From the NCBI GenBank assembly GCA_964617625.1, contig CAZTZL010000041.1:1-25780 (forward strand): a stretch of DNA of 25,780 nt, in the 5' to 3' direction. The translations under genes were made by a program, and so were the position numbers. Source of the DNA: CAZTZL01 sp964617625. Lineage in GTDB: Bacteria; Zhuqueibacterota; QNDG01; DSAB01. Position 1 is the stretch's first letter; each line of letters begins with the position of its first letter. This document shows, one piece after another, positions 1 through 7,806 of the stretch. A model generated the notes under the pieces. It saw nothing but the letters and a program-made list of their open reading frames with translations, was not told where the DNA came from and made no database searches.

Positions 1-2
1 CA

Positions 3-725
3 AAACCGAGCCGGGAATATATTTACGGGATTAATCCTGCTTTCGAAGTGGTTCGCGCGGGCAGGCGGACGGTTTATGAAGCCTACCTGAACAAGGCCGC
101 TTCCAACCAGCCGAGAATACGCAAGCTTTCCCAGTATCTGGAACGGATGAACGTTCCCATTCAGTGGGTGGACAAGGGCCGGCTCAATGACCTGGCGAGC
201 AGCCGGGATCATCAGGGCGCGGTCCTGAAGGTAAAACCCTATTCTTATCAATCCTCGGAAACATTCTGGGACAGGCCGAGAATTCTGCTTCTCGATAATG
301 TGGAAGATCCCCACAACATCGGCGGGATTCTGCGCAGTGCGGAGATTTTCGGGTTTCATACGGTTCTGCTGTCCCTCAAAGGCGTGCCGGAAATCTATCC
401 GTCGGTGGTGAAGGTATCGGCCGGCGCGACCGAATTTTTGGACATTGCCAAGGATGCGACCGCCAACCATTATGTTCAGACCGCCAAGGAGAGAGGTTAT
501 CAGGTTGTGGCTCTGGACGGAAGCGGTGAAACGGACATTCATGAAGTCCGGGATAAATTGTCCGGCAAAGTTCTGGTCGTCATCGGTGGGGAGGACCGTT
601 CTGTCGGGCAGTTCATTCTGAATCAGGCGGATTTTGTGGCTGCCATTCCCCAGAAAGGCCGGATCAATTCCCTGAATGCATCCGTGGCAGCCGGGATCGC
701 ACTCTTCGCGCTGCACGGAAAATGA
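3..725 (+). CDS. SpoU/TrmH-family RNA 2'-O-methyltransferase (RlmB-like), 5'-truncated
   Basis: Methylates a 2'-hydroxyl of rRNA (or tRNA) with SAM; it acts in the cytoplasm as a knotted dimer. The three SpoU motifs are all present: N-V-E-D-P-H-N-I-G-G-I-L-R-S-A-E (motif 1), V-V-I-G-G-E-D-R-S (motif 2) and I-P-Q-K-G-R-I-N-S-L-N-A-S-V-A-A-G (motif 3). The reading frame stays open to the left edge and encodes Y-G-I-N-P-A-F-E-V-V-R-A-G before the first possible start, a GTG at 48. That is the usual start of the RlmB N-terminal substrate-binding domain ('YGINPV.EAL.AG'), so the real start lies just outside the window and the GTG at 48 is internal. The SLN-A-SVA wording of motif 3 favours the RlmB/TrmH side of the family. 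Which nucleotide is modified (G2251 in E. coli 23S) cannot be told from sequence alone. Confidence 0.88.
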   Translation, partial: KPSREYIYGINPAFEVVRAGRRTVYEAYLNKAASNQPRIRKLSQYLERMNVPIQWVDKGRLNDLASSRDHQGAVLKVKPYSYQSSETFWDRPRILLLDNVEDPHNIGGILRSAEIFGFHTVLLSLKGVPEIYPSVVKVSAGATEFLDIAKDATANHYVQTAKERGYQVVALDGSGETDIHEVRDKLSGKVLVVIGGEDRSVGQFILNQADFVAAIPQKGRINSLNASVAAGIALFALHGK

Positions 726-757
726 TGATATCTGTAGATCGAGTTTTTTCTAACTGC

Positions 758-771
758 TCTATTATAATAGA
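758..771 (+). promoter_or_regulatory. perfect 14-bp palindrome containing TATAAT, upstream of pepF-like gene
   Basis: TCTATTATAATAGA is a perfect palindrome and contains a consensus -10 hexamer (TATAAT, 763-768) about 105 bp before the oligopeptidase start. No good -35 hexamer sits 16-18 bp upstream (the bases there read near CGAGTT). It may be a -10 element overlapping an operator, or chance AT-rich symmetry. Confidence 0.3.
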
Positions 772-872
772 AAATATCTTCTTTGAAACCCGGGGCAGAC
801 AATCACCGTAACAATTTATGAGTTGTTTTACAATCCATTATCCTTTTATTCAACCAAAAACCGGAGGAAGTT

Positions 873-2798
873 ATGCGTAAGAAAATTTATTTAATACTTG
901 CTGTCTTTGTCCTGACAGTGGGTGTTTTCGCTTCGGATGGGCCGTACGAAAATCTGCCGCCGATTCAACCGGATGCGAATATGTCCCGGTCCGAAATTCC
1001 GGCCATATACAAATGGAACCTCACAGACCTTTGTCCGAGCGATCAGCAATGGTCCGAGGAGATCGCTCAATGCCAGAAAGACCTCGATACACTGAAAGAC
1101 CTGCATCCCGGTCTAAATACGCCCAAGGGACTTGCACAATACATGAAAGCCTATTTCAAACTTGATGATAAAATCAACCGGCTGACACTTTATGCCAACA
1201 TGCAGAAGGATGTGGCCTCCACCAATCAGGATGTGATTGCACATCACAGCCTCGCTTTGAATCTTACGGAAAAAGTGATGCAGGAGGGCGGAGTGCTCCG
1301 GGAGGCTGTGCTGGGATTTTCGGAAAAAGAGATGAAAAAGGCACTGGAAAAAGAACCGGCGCTAAAGGAATATCTTCCTTATATCCAGAGTCTACGGCGG
1401 CGCGAAAGCAGGGTATTATCTCCGGGAGAAGAAAAACTGCTTTCAATGGCCGGTGATAATTTGTGGGCGCAGATCGATTTAAATGAACTGCCCTCCGCAG
1501 TCGAAAAGGCGTTTCTTGCCCTGATATCCGACATGACCCTCCCTTCCATTATCGGCGCGGACGGGAAAAAAGTTCAGCTCACGTTTGCCAATTACGGCCC
1601 TCTCCGCCGGTCGCCCGACCGGAACGTGCGCAGGCAGACCGTGGCTGCCATGTTCGGCACATTGAAAAGTCTTGAAAATACATTTGCCACCACACTGGGT
1701 GAACAGGCCAAATTCAGCTGGTTTCTCAGCCGCGCCCGCGGTTATCACAGCGTTTTGGAAGCTTATCTGGATAAGGATGATATCGATCCGGCTGTTTATA
1801 TGAATTTGATCAATACGGTCCGTGCCCATGTGGAGCCGCTGCATAAATACATCGATCTCCGAAAAAAGGTTTTGGGCCTTGACCAGGTGCATCTGTATGA
1901 TTTATATGTGCCGATGGTGGAGCAAAAGAGCATTGAAATGGATTATGACCGGGGTGCGGAATATATCCTGAATGCTCTGAAACCCCTGGGTGAAGATTAC
2001 ATCCATCAAATAAAATTTGGCATGAATCCCGCCAACGGTTGGATAGACGTTTACCCTTGCAAAGATAAAAACAGCGGCGCTTTTTCGACTTCCACGTATG
2101 GTGTGCATCCTTATGTCAAGATGAATTATCAGAACGATTTCAACGATGTCTCCACGCTTGCCCACGAATTCGGCCATGCCATGCACAGTTATTATGCCAT
2201 GAACAATCAGTCCTATCTCTCCTATCGCTATGTTCCATTTTTGGCCGAAATCGCTTCGACCTGCAATGAGGCGCTTCTCTCCCGGTACATGATCGAACAC
2301 GCTTCATCGAAGGAGGAGAAAGCGTGGTTTTTATCCGAACTGCTGGAGACGATCCGGACGACCATTTACAGACAGACCATGTTTGCCGAATTTGAATTGA
2401 GACTGCATCAGCTGGCCGAGGCCGGAGAGCCGATCAATGCCGAAAAATTAAACGGGATTTACGGCGAGCTGCTTCGAACCTACTACGGGCCGAATTATAC
2501 AATTGATCAAGATGATGCCATTGAATGGTCCTATATTCCCCATTTCTATTACAAATACTATGTGTTCACCTATGCGACGGGACTTTCTTCGGGGATCGCA
2601 TTTGCTGAAAAGATCCAGAACGAAGGCCCCGAAGCGAAAGATGCCTATCTGGGTATGCTGAAAGGCGGCTGTTCCAAACCACCGCTGATGCTGTTGCGGG
2701 AAGCGGGACTCGATTTGACTAAACCCGAGGCCATCGAGTCAGCACTGAAATTGTTTGATCAGACGGTGGATGAGTTGAATTTGCTGCTGGTAAAATGA
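873..2798 (+). CDS. pepF: M3 family (M3B) oligoendopeptidase F-like zinc metallopeptidase, exported
   Basis: Zinc metallopeptidase that cleaves short peptides. The active site is H431-E-F-G-H435 followed by A-M-H-S; the two histidines bind zinc and E432 is catalytic. The third zinc ligand is probably E459 in F-L-A-E-I-A-S-T-C-N-E, the M3 family pattern. The N-terminal oligopeptidase F domain covers roughly residues 100-240. At 641 aa it is slightly longer than cytoplasmic PepF (about 600), and the extra length is an N-terminal signal peptide (K3/K4, hydrophobic I5-F19, likely cut after V-F-A-S), so this copy probably works in the periplasm or outside. The start is supported by GGAGG at 863-867, five bases before ATG 873. 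The TrmH gene lies 147 bp upstream on the same strand and the assembly gap begins 80 bp downstream. Family assignment is secure; the natural substrate is unknown. Confidence 0.92.
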   Translation: MRKKIYLILAVFVLTVGVFASDGPYENLPPIQPDANMSRSEIPAIYKWNLTDLCPSDQQWSEEIAQCQKDLDTLKDLHPGLNTPKGLAQYMKAYFKLDDKINRLTLYANMQKDVASTNQDVIAHHSLALNLTEKVMQEGGVLREAVLGFSEKEMKKALEKEPALKEYLPYIQSLRRRESRVLSPGEEKLLSMAGDNLWAQIDLNELPSAVEKAFLALISDMTLPSIIGADGKKVQLTFANYGPLRRSPDRNVRRQTVAAMFGTLKSLENTFATTLGEQAKFSWFLSRARGYHSVLEAYLDKDDIDPAVYMNLINTVRAHVEPLHKYIDLRKKVLGLDQVHLYDLYVPMVEQKSIEMDYDRGAEYILNALKPLGEDYIHQIKFGMNPANGWIDVYPCKDKNSGAFSTSTYGVHPYVKMNYQNDFNDVSTLAHEFGHAMHSYYAMNNQSYLSYRYVPFLAEIASTCNEALLSRYMIEHASSKEEKAWFLSELLETIRTTIYRQTMFAEFELRLHQLAEAGEPINAEKLNGIYGELLRTYYGPNYTIDQDDAIEWSYIPHFYYKYYVFTYATGLSSGIAFAEKIQNEGPEAKDAYLGMLKGGCSKPPLMLLREAGLDLTKPEAIESALKLFDQTVDELNLLLVK

Positions 2799-2806
2799 TT
2801 AAAAAC

Positions 2807-2877
2807 AGTATATGGTATATCGTATGTAGTATATAGTAGATAGTATACAGTTGGCAGTAAGGGTCAGTAAACAGGGG
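2807..2877. repeat. degenerate 7-bp tandem repeat running into the assembly gap
   Basis: Directly after the pepF stop the sequence falls into 7-base units: AGTATAT, GGTATAT, CGTATGT, AGTATAT, AGTAGAT, AGTATAC, AGTTGGC, AGTAAGG, then GTCAGTA AACAGGG with a phase slip. The tract is cut by the N run at 2879. Such heptameric low-complexity tracts resemble the short tandemly repeated repetitive (STRR) sequences known from cyanobacteria. Here only the period and wording are seen; any function is unknown. Confidence 0.75.
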
Positions 2878-2878
2878 A

Positions 2879-2978
2879 NNNNNNNNNNNNNNNNNNNNNN
2901 NNNNNNNNNNNNNNNNNNNNNNNNNNNNNNNNNNNNNNNNNNNNNNNNNNNNNNNNNNNNNNNNNNNNNNNNNNNNNN
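2879..2978. other. assembly gap of 100 N
   Basis: Exactly 100 unknown bases, the conventional size for a scaffold gap of unspecified length. It lies between heptad-repeat-like sequences, so the break is most likely repeat-induced. Real content and length are unknown, and reading frames that appear to cross it are meaningless. Confidence 0.97.
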
Positions 2979-2979
2979 A

Positions 2980-3000
2980 CCGGAAACCGGAGACAGAAAA
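2980..3000. repeat. 7-bp repeat remnant on the right side of the gap
   Basis: CCGGAAA, CCGGAGA and CAGAAAA continue a 7-base period immediately after the N run. The wording differs from that on the left side, as expected if the missing part is a long, drifting heptad array. Three units only, so moderate confidence. Confidence 0.5.
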
Positions 3001-3057
3001 AAAGGATATCTTATAAATTTTACAGAGAGAGCTGTAGTCTTGATTGAGCTTCTTTGA

Positions 3058-4164
3058 ATGATAAAACAAGTACATCAATTTGCGTTTTTAATCTGGCTAT
3101 TCGGTTTTGTGTTCGTCTCGTTTTCATTAAAAGCACAGATTGAAAAAACCGACGGTTTCTATAAAGCCCCTTCGGTAGCTCCATGGGAAGTTTCACCTCC
3201 TGAAAAGGAGGGAATGAATCCAAAAATTCTTAACAAGGCATTTAAAAAAGCGCGTATATTGGGTTTTTATTACAGTCTCCTGGTGGTGCGGAACGGAAAG
3301 ATTGTATCTGAAGAATACTATAATGGCCGGGATATGTATGCGATGGATCCTTTGTATTCCTTGACCAAAAGTATTACATCTGCTTTGGTCGGCATCGCAA
3401 TAGACAGGGGCTTTATTAAAGATGTCAATCAGAAATTGGCAATCTATTTCCCTGATCTATTGCAATCTGATCAGGACTCTTCAAAGAAACAGATCACCAT
3501 CAAACAGTTGCTGACCATGCAGTCCGGATTTGACAGTGAAAAAAATATCAGAAAGGAAATTGATTCCAGCCCCAATTATCTTCAAGCCATTCTGAGTTCA
3601 AAACTCCGATTCACCCCTGGAACGAAATTTCTCTATTCCACGCATGGGTCCCATATTTTATCGGGTATCATAACGCGAGCCACAAAACAAAGCATGTACG
3701 ATTTTGCCATGGAAGTGCTTTTAAATCCTATTGGGATTGAATACGTCGCCTGGATTCATGATCAAAATGATCTCACACTGGGAGGAGCCGGACTATTTAT
3801 GACACCCAGAGATATGGCGCGGCTTGGCACTCTCTATATCGAGAAAGGGAGGGTTGGCAACCGCCAGATCGTTTCTGAAAAATGGGTGCAGGAGTCGACG
3901 ACGAATCAAAGAGGATTTACGACTTCGTGGAAGGAAATGACCGATATCGGTTACGGATACCAGTGGTGGACAGGAAAAATGAGCGAGTATGAGATTTATT
4001 TTGCGTCCGGTCTGGGCGGACAGTGTATATTGAATATTCCGGAACTGAACATGGTGGTTGTGTCCACAATGGATGCGTATACCCAATATGGAAAGAAACA
4101 TATGGAGACGCTTATCAACCTTCTGGATCGGTATATTATTCCGTCGGTTATAGTGAAAAAATGA
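3058..4164 (+). CDS. exported beta-lactamase-fold serine hydrolase (class C / COG1680 type)
   Basis: Serine hydrolase of the penicillin-binding-protein-like fold; family members are esterases, amidases (6-aminohexanoate-dimer hydrolase type), DD-peptidases or class C beta-lactamases. The S-x-x-K motif is S101-L-T-K104, giving the nucleophile and general base. The second motif is Y193-S-T in Y-S-T-H-G-S-H, as in NylB-like hydrolases rather than the Y-x-N of true beta-lactamases. A G-L-G-G-Q stretch takes the place of the K-T-G box. This points to an esterase or amidase rather than antibiotic resistance. A hydrophobic signal peptide (about residues 8-27, ending S-L-K-A-Q) supports the start at 3058, although no good Shine-Dalgarno is visible and the ATG directly abuts an upstream TGA. 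Whether it is co-transcribed with pepF cannot be judged across the gap. Confidence 0.85.
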   Translation: MIKQVHQFAFLIWLFGFVFVSFSLKAQIEKTDGFYKAPSVAPWEVSPPEKEGMNPKILNKAFKKARILGFYYSLLVVRNGKIVSEEYYNGRDMYAMDPLYSLTKSITSALVGIAIDRGFIKDVNQKLAIYFPDLLQSDQDSSKKQITIKQLLTMQSGFDSEKNIRKEIDSSPNYLQAILSSKLRFTPGTKFLYSTHGSHILSGIITRATKQSMYDFAMEVLLNPIGIEYVAWIHDQNDLTLGGAGLFMTPRDMARLGTLYIEKGRVGNRQIVSEKWVQESTTNQRGFTTSWKEMTDIGYGYQWWTGKMSEYEIYFASGLGGQCILNIPELNMVVVSTMDAYTQYGKKHMETLINLLDRYIIPSVIVKK

Positions 4165-4216
4165 ATCGGGTATTTTATATTGATCCATTCATTGTAATTG
4201 TCGGGACTGTTTTGAT

Positions 4217-4245
4217 AAATGTCGGGATGAAAAATCTCGACATTT
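4217..4245 (+). terminator. 12-bp stem hairpin downstream of the serine hydrolase
   Basis: AAATGTCGGGAT and ATCTCGACATTT pair over 12 bp (one G-U) around a five-base loop GAAAA, 53 bp after the hydrolase stop and 74 bp before the IDI start. It is followed by CTATATT rather than a clean T tract, so it may be a weak terminator or an operator for the downstream operon. Confidence 0.4.
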
Positions 4246-4318
4246 CTATATTATAAAAGAATTTATTTGCTTTTTTCGCATGGATTTTTATTTTGTAAAG
4301 GCATTGTTTGGGGATGAA

Positions 4319-5353
4319 ATGGATATTTCAAGAAGAAAATCGGAACACATAAAAATCGCTCTCGGTAAACCGGTGGCTTTTCGAAAAAAAACCACGGGCT
4401 TCGAGAATTACGATTTCATTCACTGCGCCCTGCCGGAATTGGATTACGACGAAGTGGATACAAAAATTGAATTTCTGGGTAAAACGCTTTCCTTCCCATT
4501 TATGATTTCTGCGGTTACAGGCGGTTTTAAAGGCGCGCTTTCGATCAATCAAAACCTGGCCGAGGCGTGCAAAGCGACTGGTATAGCACTCGGCATCGGG
4601 AGCCAGAGGCAGAGTTTCGAGAACAGCGATCATCTGGAGAGTTTTCGGATTGTCCGGAAAACAGCTCCGGAATTAGTAATTCTGGCGAATATCGGCGCAT
4701 GCCAGATCCGGAATATCAAAGACCTCGATTCCATTCAGAAAATCGTCGATCTCATCGAAGCGGACGGTCTGGTTGTTCACCTGAATCCCCTGCAGGAGAT
4801 ACTCCAGTCTGAGGGAAACAAGTGTTTTAAGGGAGTTCTTCAGGGGATTCGGACGCTCATTCAGGGTCTGGACGTTCCTGTTATCGTGAAAGAGATCGGC
4901 TGCGGTATTTCAAGAGAAGTGGCCGAAAAGCTGGCCAAAGCCGGTGTAACCTGTATCGACATTGCCGGAGCGGGAGGAACATCATGGGCCGGTATCGAAT
5001 CATACAGGGTCCATCCGAATAAAAAAGCATTGAAGTTCTGGGACTGGGGTATTTCGACGGCAAGTTCCCTGGAGAAGGTACGGAAAATCAGAGGAGTTAA
5101 GTTCATTGCTTCCGGGGGTATCTATGACGGCATCACAGTAGCCAAGGCTCTATCTTTGGGAGCCGAATTGTGCGGGTCCGCTCTCCCGCTGCTGAAAGTG
5201 CTGATTGAAAGGAAAACCGCGGGACTGGTTTCTGAAATCGAGTCCTGGCACGAAGAACTGAAAACCGTTATGTTTCTCACTGGCAGCCGGACGATAAACG
5301 ATCTGCGCCGGGATCATGTCATAGAAAAGAAATCACAGATATTTCCCGAATGA
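4319..5353 (+). CDS. fni: type 2 isopentenyl-diphosphate delta-isomerase (FMN-dependent)
   Basis: Interconverts IPP and DMAPP using reduced FMN, at the start of isoprenoid assembly; cytoplasmic. Family landmarks are visible in order: M-D-I-S-R-R-K-S-E-H-I at the N terminus, M-I-S-A-V-T-G-G, G-I-G-S-Q-R, L-N-P-L-Q-E-I-L-Q-S-E-G-N (Q and E carry the substrate and Mg site), V-K-E-I-G-C-G-I-S, D-I-A-G-A-G-G-T-S-W-A, and A-S-G-G-I-Y-D-G (FMN phosphate loop). I place the start at ATG 4319 because GGGG at 4310-4313 is correctly spaced and this gives the usual N terminus. An in-frame ATG at 4280 would add 13 residues but has no ribosome binding site. The prenyl synthase gene begins 12 bp after the stop, so the two form a functional pair. 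Length (344 aa) is normal. Confidence 0.92.
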   Translation: MDISRRKSEHIKIALGKPVAFRKKTTGFENYDFIHCALPELDYDEVDTKIEFLGKTLSFPFMISAVTGGFKGALSINQNLAEACKATGIALGIGSQRQSFENSDHLESFRIVRKTAPELVILANIGACQIRNIKDLDSIQKIVDLIEADGLVVHLNPLQEILQSEGNKCFKGVLQGIRTLIQGLDVPVIVKEIGCGISREVAEKLAKAGVTCIDIAGAGGTSWAGIESYRVHPNKKALKFWDWGISTASSLEKVRKIRGVKFIASGGIYDGITVAKALSLGAELCGSALPLLKVLIERKTAGLVSEIESWHEELKTVMFLTGSRTINDLRRDHVIEKKSQIFPE

Positions 5354-5365
5354 CAGTAGCACTGT

Positions 5366-6343
5366 ATGGATTTTAATAAATATATTGAGACATTGAGACA
5401 GCAAATCGAAGCGGAGATTCAGGCCCTTTTTGTAAATAGAAATCCTCCTGGGTTGTACCTTCCAATGACCTATCTGCTGGATTCCGGCGGGAAACGCATC
5501 CGGCCGCTTCTTGTCGCTCTCTCATGCGGGGCGGTTGGAGGCGATGTTCAAAAAAGTCTTCCTGTCGCTGCTGCTCTTGAACTGTTTCATACATTTACGC
5601 TTATTCATGATGACATTATGGATCACGATGAAACCCGGCGCGGAAAGCCTACGGTGCATAACCAATGGAACGAATCCACGGCGATTCTTGCCGGTGACGG
5701 ACTGTTGATTCTGGCTTATCAATCCCTATTAAGCACGCATCATCCAGAAATCTTAAACTTAACAAGAGAAATTACAGAAGGATTGATGGTGCTGCACGAA
5801 GGACAGGCACTCGACAAGGAATTTGAAAACAGGGACGATGTCACGATTCGGGAATACCGGGAGATGATCGAAAAAAAGACGGCCAAACTAGTCGAAGTGG
5901 CCTGTATCGCAGGTGGAATCATCGGGGACGGTTCCAAACAGGAAATTCGATCTCTCAGACAATTTGCGAAAGCACTCGGGACGGCTTTTCAAATCCAGGA
6001 TGATATGCTCGATGTTTTTTCGGAAACATCAATTACCGGAAAGCCTATCGGGAGTGATATTATCGAGAAAAAGAAGACCTATCTGACCATTCATTTTCTT
6101 AATCATGCCGGAGAGAAAGAAAAAATTCGATTTCTCGATTACTGGGGGAAAACAGCTGTCCGGACAAACGGAATCGAACAGGTCAGGAAGCTGTTTCGGG
6201 ACACGGGTACTTTTTCGGCGGCACAAAAAGAGATTGAAATGTTGATGTCCGATGCAATGCATAATTTAAACTCTCTGAAAAGCAACGAAGCCACGGACGG
6301 TCTGAAAAAAATGTCTTTAAAAATTAAAAACAGAGTTTCTTAG
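5366..6343 (+). CDS. polyprenyl diphosphate synthase (FPP/GGPP synthase type)
   Basis: Condenses IPP with allylic diphosphates head to tail. The first aspartate-rich motif is D82-D-I-M-D86 followed by H-D-E-T-R-R-G-K-P-T-V-H; the second is D212-D-M-L-D216. G-G-K-R-I-R-P in the N-terminal part binds IPP. There is no two-residue insertion in the first motif and a Phe lies five residues before it. By the published chain-length rules this resembles archaeal-type GGPP synthases more than the usual bacterial FPP synthase (IspA), but product length needs biochemistry. At 325 aa it is of usual size. It follows fni by 12 bp and is probably translated from the same transcript; its own Shine-Dalgarno is poor. 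A weak 6-bp hairpin with a T run (6383-6404) lies between it and HPr. Confidence 0.9.
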   Translation: MDFNKYIETLRQQIEAEIQALFVNRNPPGLYLPMTYLLDSGGKRIRPLLVALSCGAVGGDVQKSLPVAAALELFHTFTLIHDDIMDHDETRRGKPTVHNQWNESTAILAGDGLLILAYQSLLSTHHPEILNLTREITEGLMVLHEGQALDKEFENRDDVTIREYREMIEKKTAKLVEVACIAGGIIGDGSKQEIRSLRQFAKALGTAFQIQDDMLDVFSETSITGKPIGSDIIEKKKTYLTIHFLNHAGEKEKIRFLDYWGKTAVRTNGIEQVRKLFRDTGTFSAAQKEIEMLMSDAMHNLNSLKSNEATDGLKKMSLKIKNRVS

Positions 6344-6436
6344 CAGGTTATCACAACAGCCGGAATGGAAGAGGATTTTAAACTTGATTTTTATCGAGAT
6401 TTTTAGTACCATTAAAACTCCTTTGAGGATATTCAT

Positions 6437-6703
6437 ATGATTACGCGCAGTCTGGTGATTCGGAACAGGTACGGGCTTCATGCAAGGCCGGCTGCCAAAT
6501 TTGTCGAGATTGCTTCAAAATTCCAGGCTCAGGTAATGATGAGCAAGGACGGGATTGAAGTCAACGGGAAAAGCATTATGGGAGTGCTGGTGTTAGCAGC
6601 AGAGAAGGGAAGCAAGATCGAGCTTCGTGTAGACGGTAAAGACGAAAAAGAAGCCATTGAGGCTTTAGCCGGACTGTTAGAAGGCAAGTTGGATGAGGAA
6701 TGA
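6437..6703 (+). CDS. ptsH: HPr family phosphocarrier protein
   Basis: Small phosphocarrier of the PTS or of an HPr-based regulatory relay; cytoplasmic. His15 in G-L-H-A-R-P-A-A is the phosphohistidine and Ser46 in N-G-K-S-I-M-G-V-L is the site for HPr kinase; both fall at canonical positions in this 88-aa protein. GAGG sits upstream of the ATG. The gene ends with TGA directly abutting the ATG of the sugar-phosphate isomerase, so the two are translationally linked. No Enzyme I, Enzyme II or HPr kinase is in the window, and the presence of both sites leaves transport and regulatory roles open. Confidence 0.93.
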   Translation: MITRSLVIRNRYGLHARPAAKFVEIASKFQAQVMMSKDGIEVNGKSIMGVLVLAAEKGSKIELRVDGKDEKEAIEALAGLLEGKLDEE

Positions 6704-7774
6704 ATGATTCAAATCAGCAAACAAATGATTGCCCGTCTTGATTCCGATGACATGTTTCGAAAGGTTGTCGAGTTTCCGGAACAGCTGCGTAAGGGATGGG
6801 AAATCGCGGAAAGTACCAGAGCTGATATCGATTTATCCCAAATCCGGCACATCGTTTTTTCGGGAATGGGCGGATCGGCTATTTCAGGAGACATGATCCG
6901 TTCCATCCACAGCGAAGCGCTTTCGGCCCCAATAATCGTGAATCGAGGTTATCGGATTCCCGAGTTTGTTAATTCGGAAACATTCTTTATCGCATCGAGT
7001 TATTCGGGCAATACAGAGGAGACGCTCTCAGCCACCGAACAGGCCGTTGAAAAAGGTGCCAGGATCATCTGCATCACTTCCGGCGGACAGCTTGAACAGA
7101 TCGCGCGAAAAAATAATTATCCGCGTTTTCAACTGATCCCCGGTTATCCTCCGAGAGCAGCTCTGGGATTTAGCCTCGGAGTTCTGCTTCAGATTTTTCA
7201 TCGTATTGGTATTGGAGAATTATCCCGTCAAGCAATTGAAAAAGCGGCATCGATGATCACGGAAAAGGGCCGGATTTGGAGCGATATCGGTCATCAGGAA
7301 AATCTCCCGCTCTATACTGCAAAACAACTCTTCGGGAAAGTCCCTTTGATCTATGCCTCTGTGAGTCGTTTCGAATTTGTTGGATATCGCTGGAAAACCC
7401 AGTTGAATGAAAACAGCAAGGTTCATGCATTTTTTCAGCCGTTTCCGGAAATGAATCACAATGAAATTGTCGGCTGGGAGAAAATAGCAAGTACAGAAAA
7501 GATACTTTCCAGATTGGTGCCAATTGTGCTGTCCGATTCCGAAGATCATCCGCAGATTTTAAAACGGATGGAAATCTTTAAAAAAATCATGAAAGAGGAT
7601 AAAAACGATATTATTGAAATTGCCGGGAAAGGCGACACGTTTTTTGAAAGAATGGTTTATTTAATCAATTTCGGGGACTGGGTCAGTTATTATCTGGCGA
7701 TTTTCAATCAGGTGGATCCCACGAAAATATCGAAAATAGATCTGTTTAAAAAATTATTAGCAGAAAAATCATAA
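6704..7774 (+). CDS. bifunctional phosphoglucose/phosphomannose isomerase
   Basis: Interconverts fructose-6-phosphate with glucose-6-phosphate and mannose-6-phosphate. It is a double-SIS-domain protein of the PGI/PMI family first described in hyperthermophilic archaea. The sugar-phosphate loops are G54-M-G-G-S-A-I-S-G-D63 and S99-Y-S-G-N-T-E-E-T107; the C-terminal half has Q-L-N-E-N-S-K and P-E-M-N-H-N-E-I-V-G-W, which carry the conserved catalytic Glu and His. Length (356 aa) suits the family and is much shorter than classical PGI. The ATG follows the HPr stop with no gap, and the GATGAGGAA just before it serves as ribosome binding site. Pairing with HPr suggests linked control of central sugar metabolism (inference). 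Confidence 0.88.
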   Translation: MIQISKQMIARLDSDDMFRKVVEFPEQLRKGWEIAESTRADIDLSQIRHIVFSGMGGSAISGDMIRSIHSEALSAPIIVNRGYRIPEFVNSETFFIASSYSGNTEETLSATEQAVEKGARIICITSGGQLEQIARKNNYPRFQLIPGYPPRAALGFSLGVLLQIFHRIGIGELSRQAIEKAASMITEKGRIWSDIGHQENLPLYTAKQLFGKVPLIYASVSRFEFVGYRWKTQLNENSKVHAFFQPFPEMNHNEIVGWEKIASTEKILSRLVPIVLSDSEDHPQILKRMEIFKKIMKEDKNDIIEIAGKGDTFFERMVYLINFGDWVSYYLAIFNQVDPTKISKIDLFKKLLAEKS

Positions 7775-7806
7775 TTACAAAGTTTTTATAGATAGGGGAT
7801 AAAAAT

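Noticed and set aside
2807..2877. CRISPR array
   Set aside because: The units are 7 bp, contiguous and drifting, with no spacers; no cas gene is present.
2719..3078. Open frames that cross the N run
   Set aside because: They exist only because unknown bases contain no stop; the repeat sequence beside the gap is noncoding.
3058..4164. Antibiotic-resistance beta-lactamase
   Set aside because: S-x-x-K is present but Y-x-N and K-T-G are replaced; the pattern fits esterase/amidase relatives.
6383..6404. Terminator between the prenyl synthase and HPr
   Set aside because: Only a 6-bp AT-rich stem with a wobble pair and a short T run; too weak to list as a separate feature.
7775..7806. SAM-responsive riboswitch before metK
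   Set aside because: The gap is only 32 bp and lies within an operon; no SAM riboswitch core is possible.
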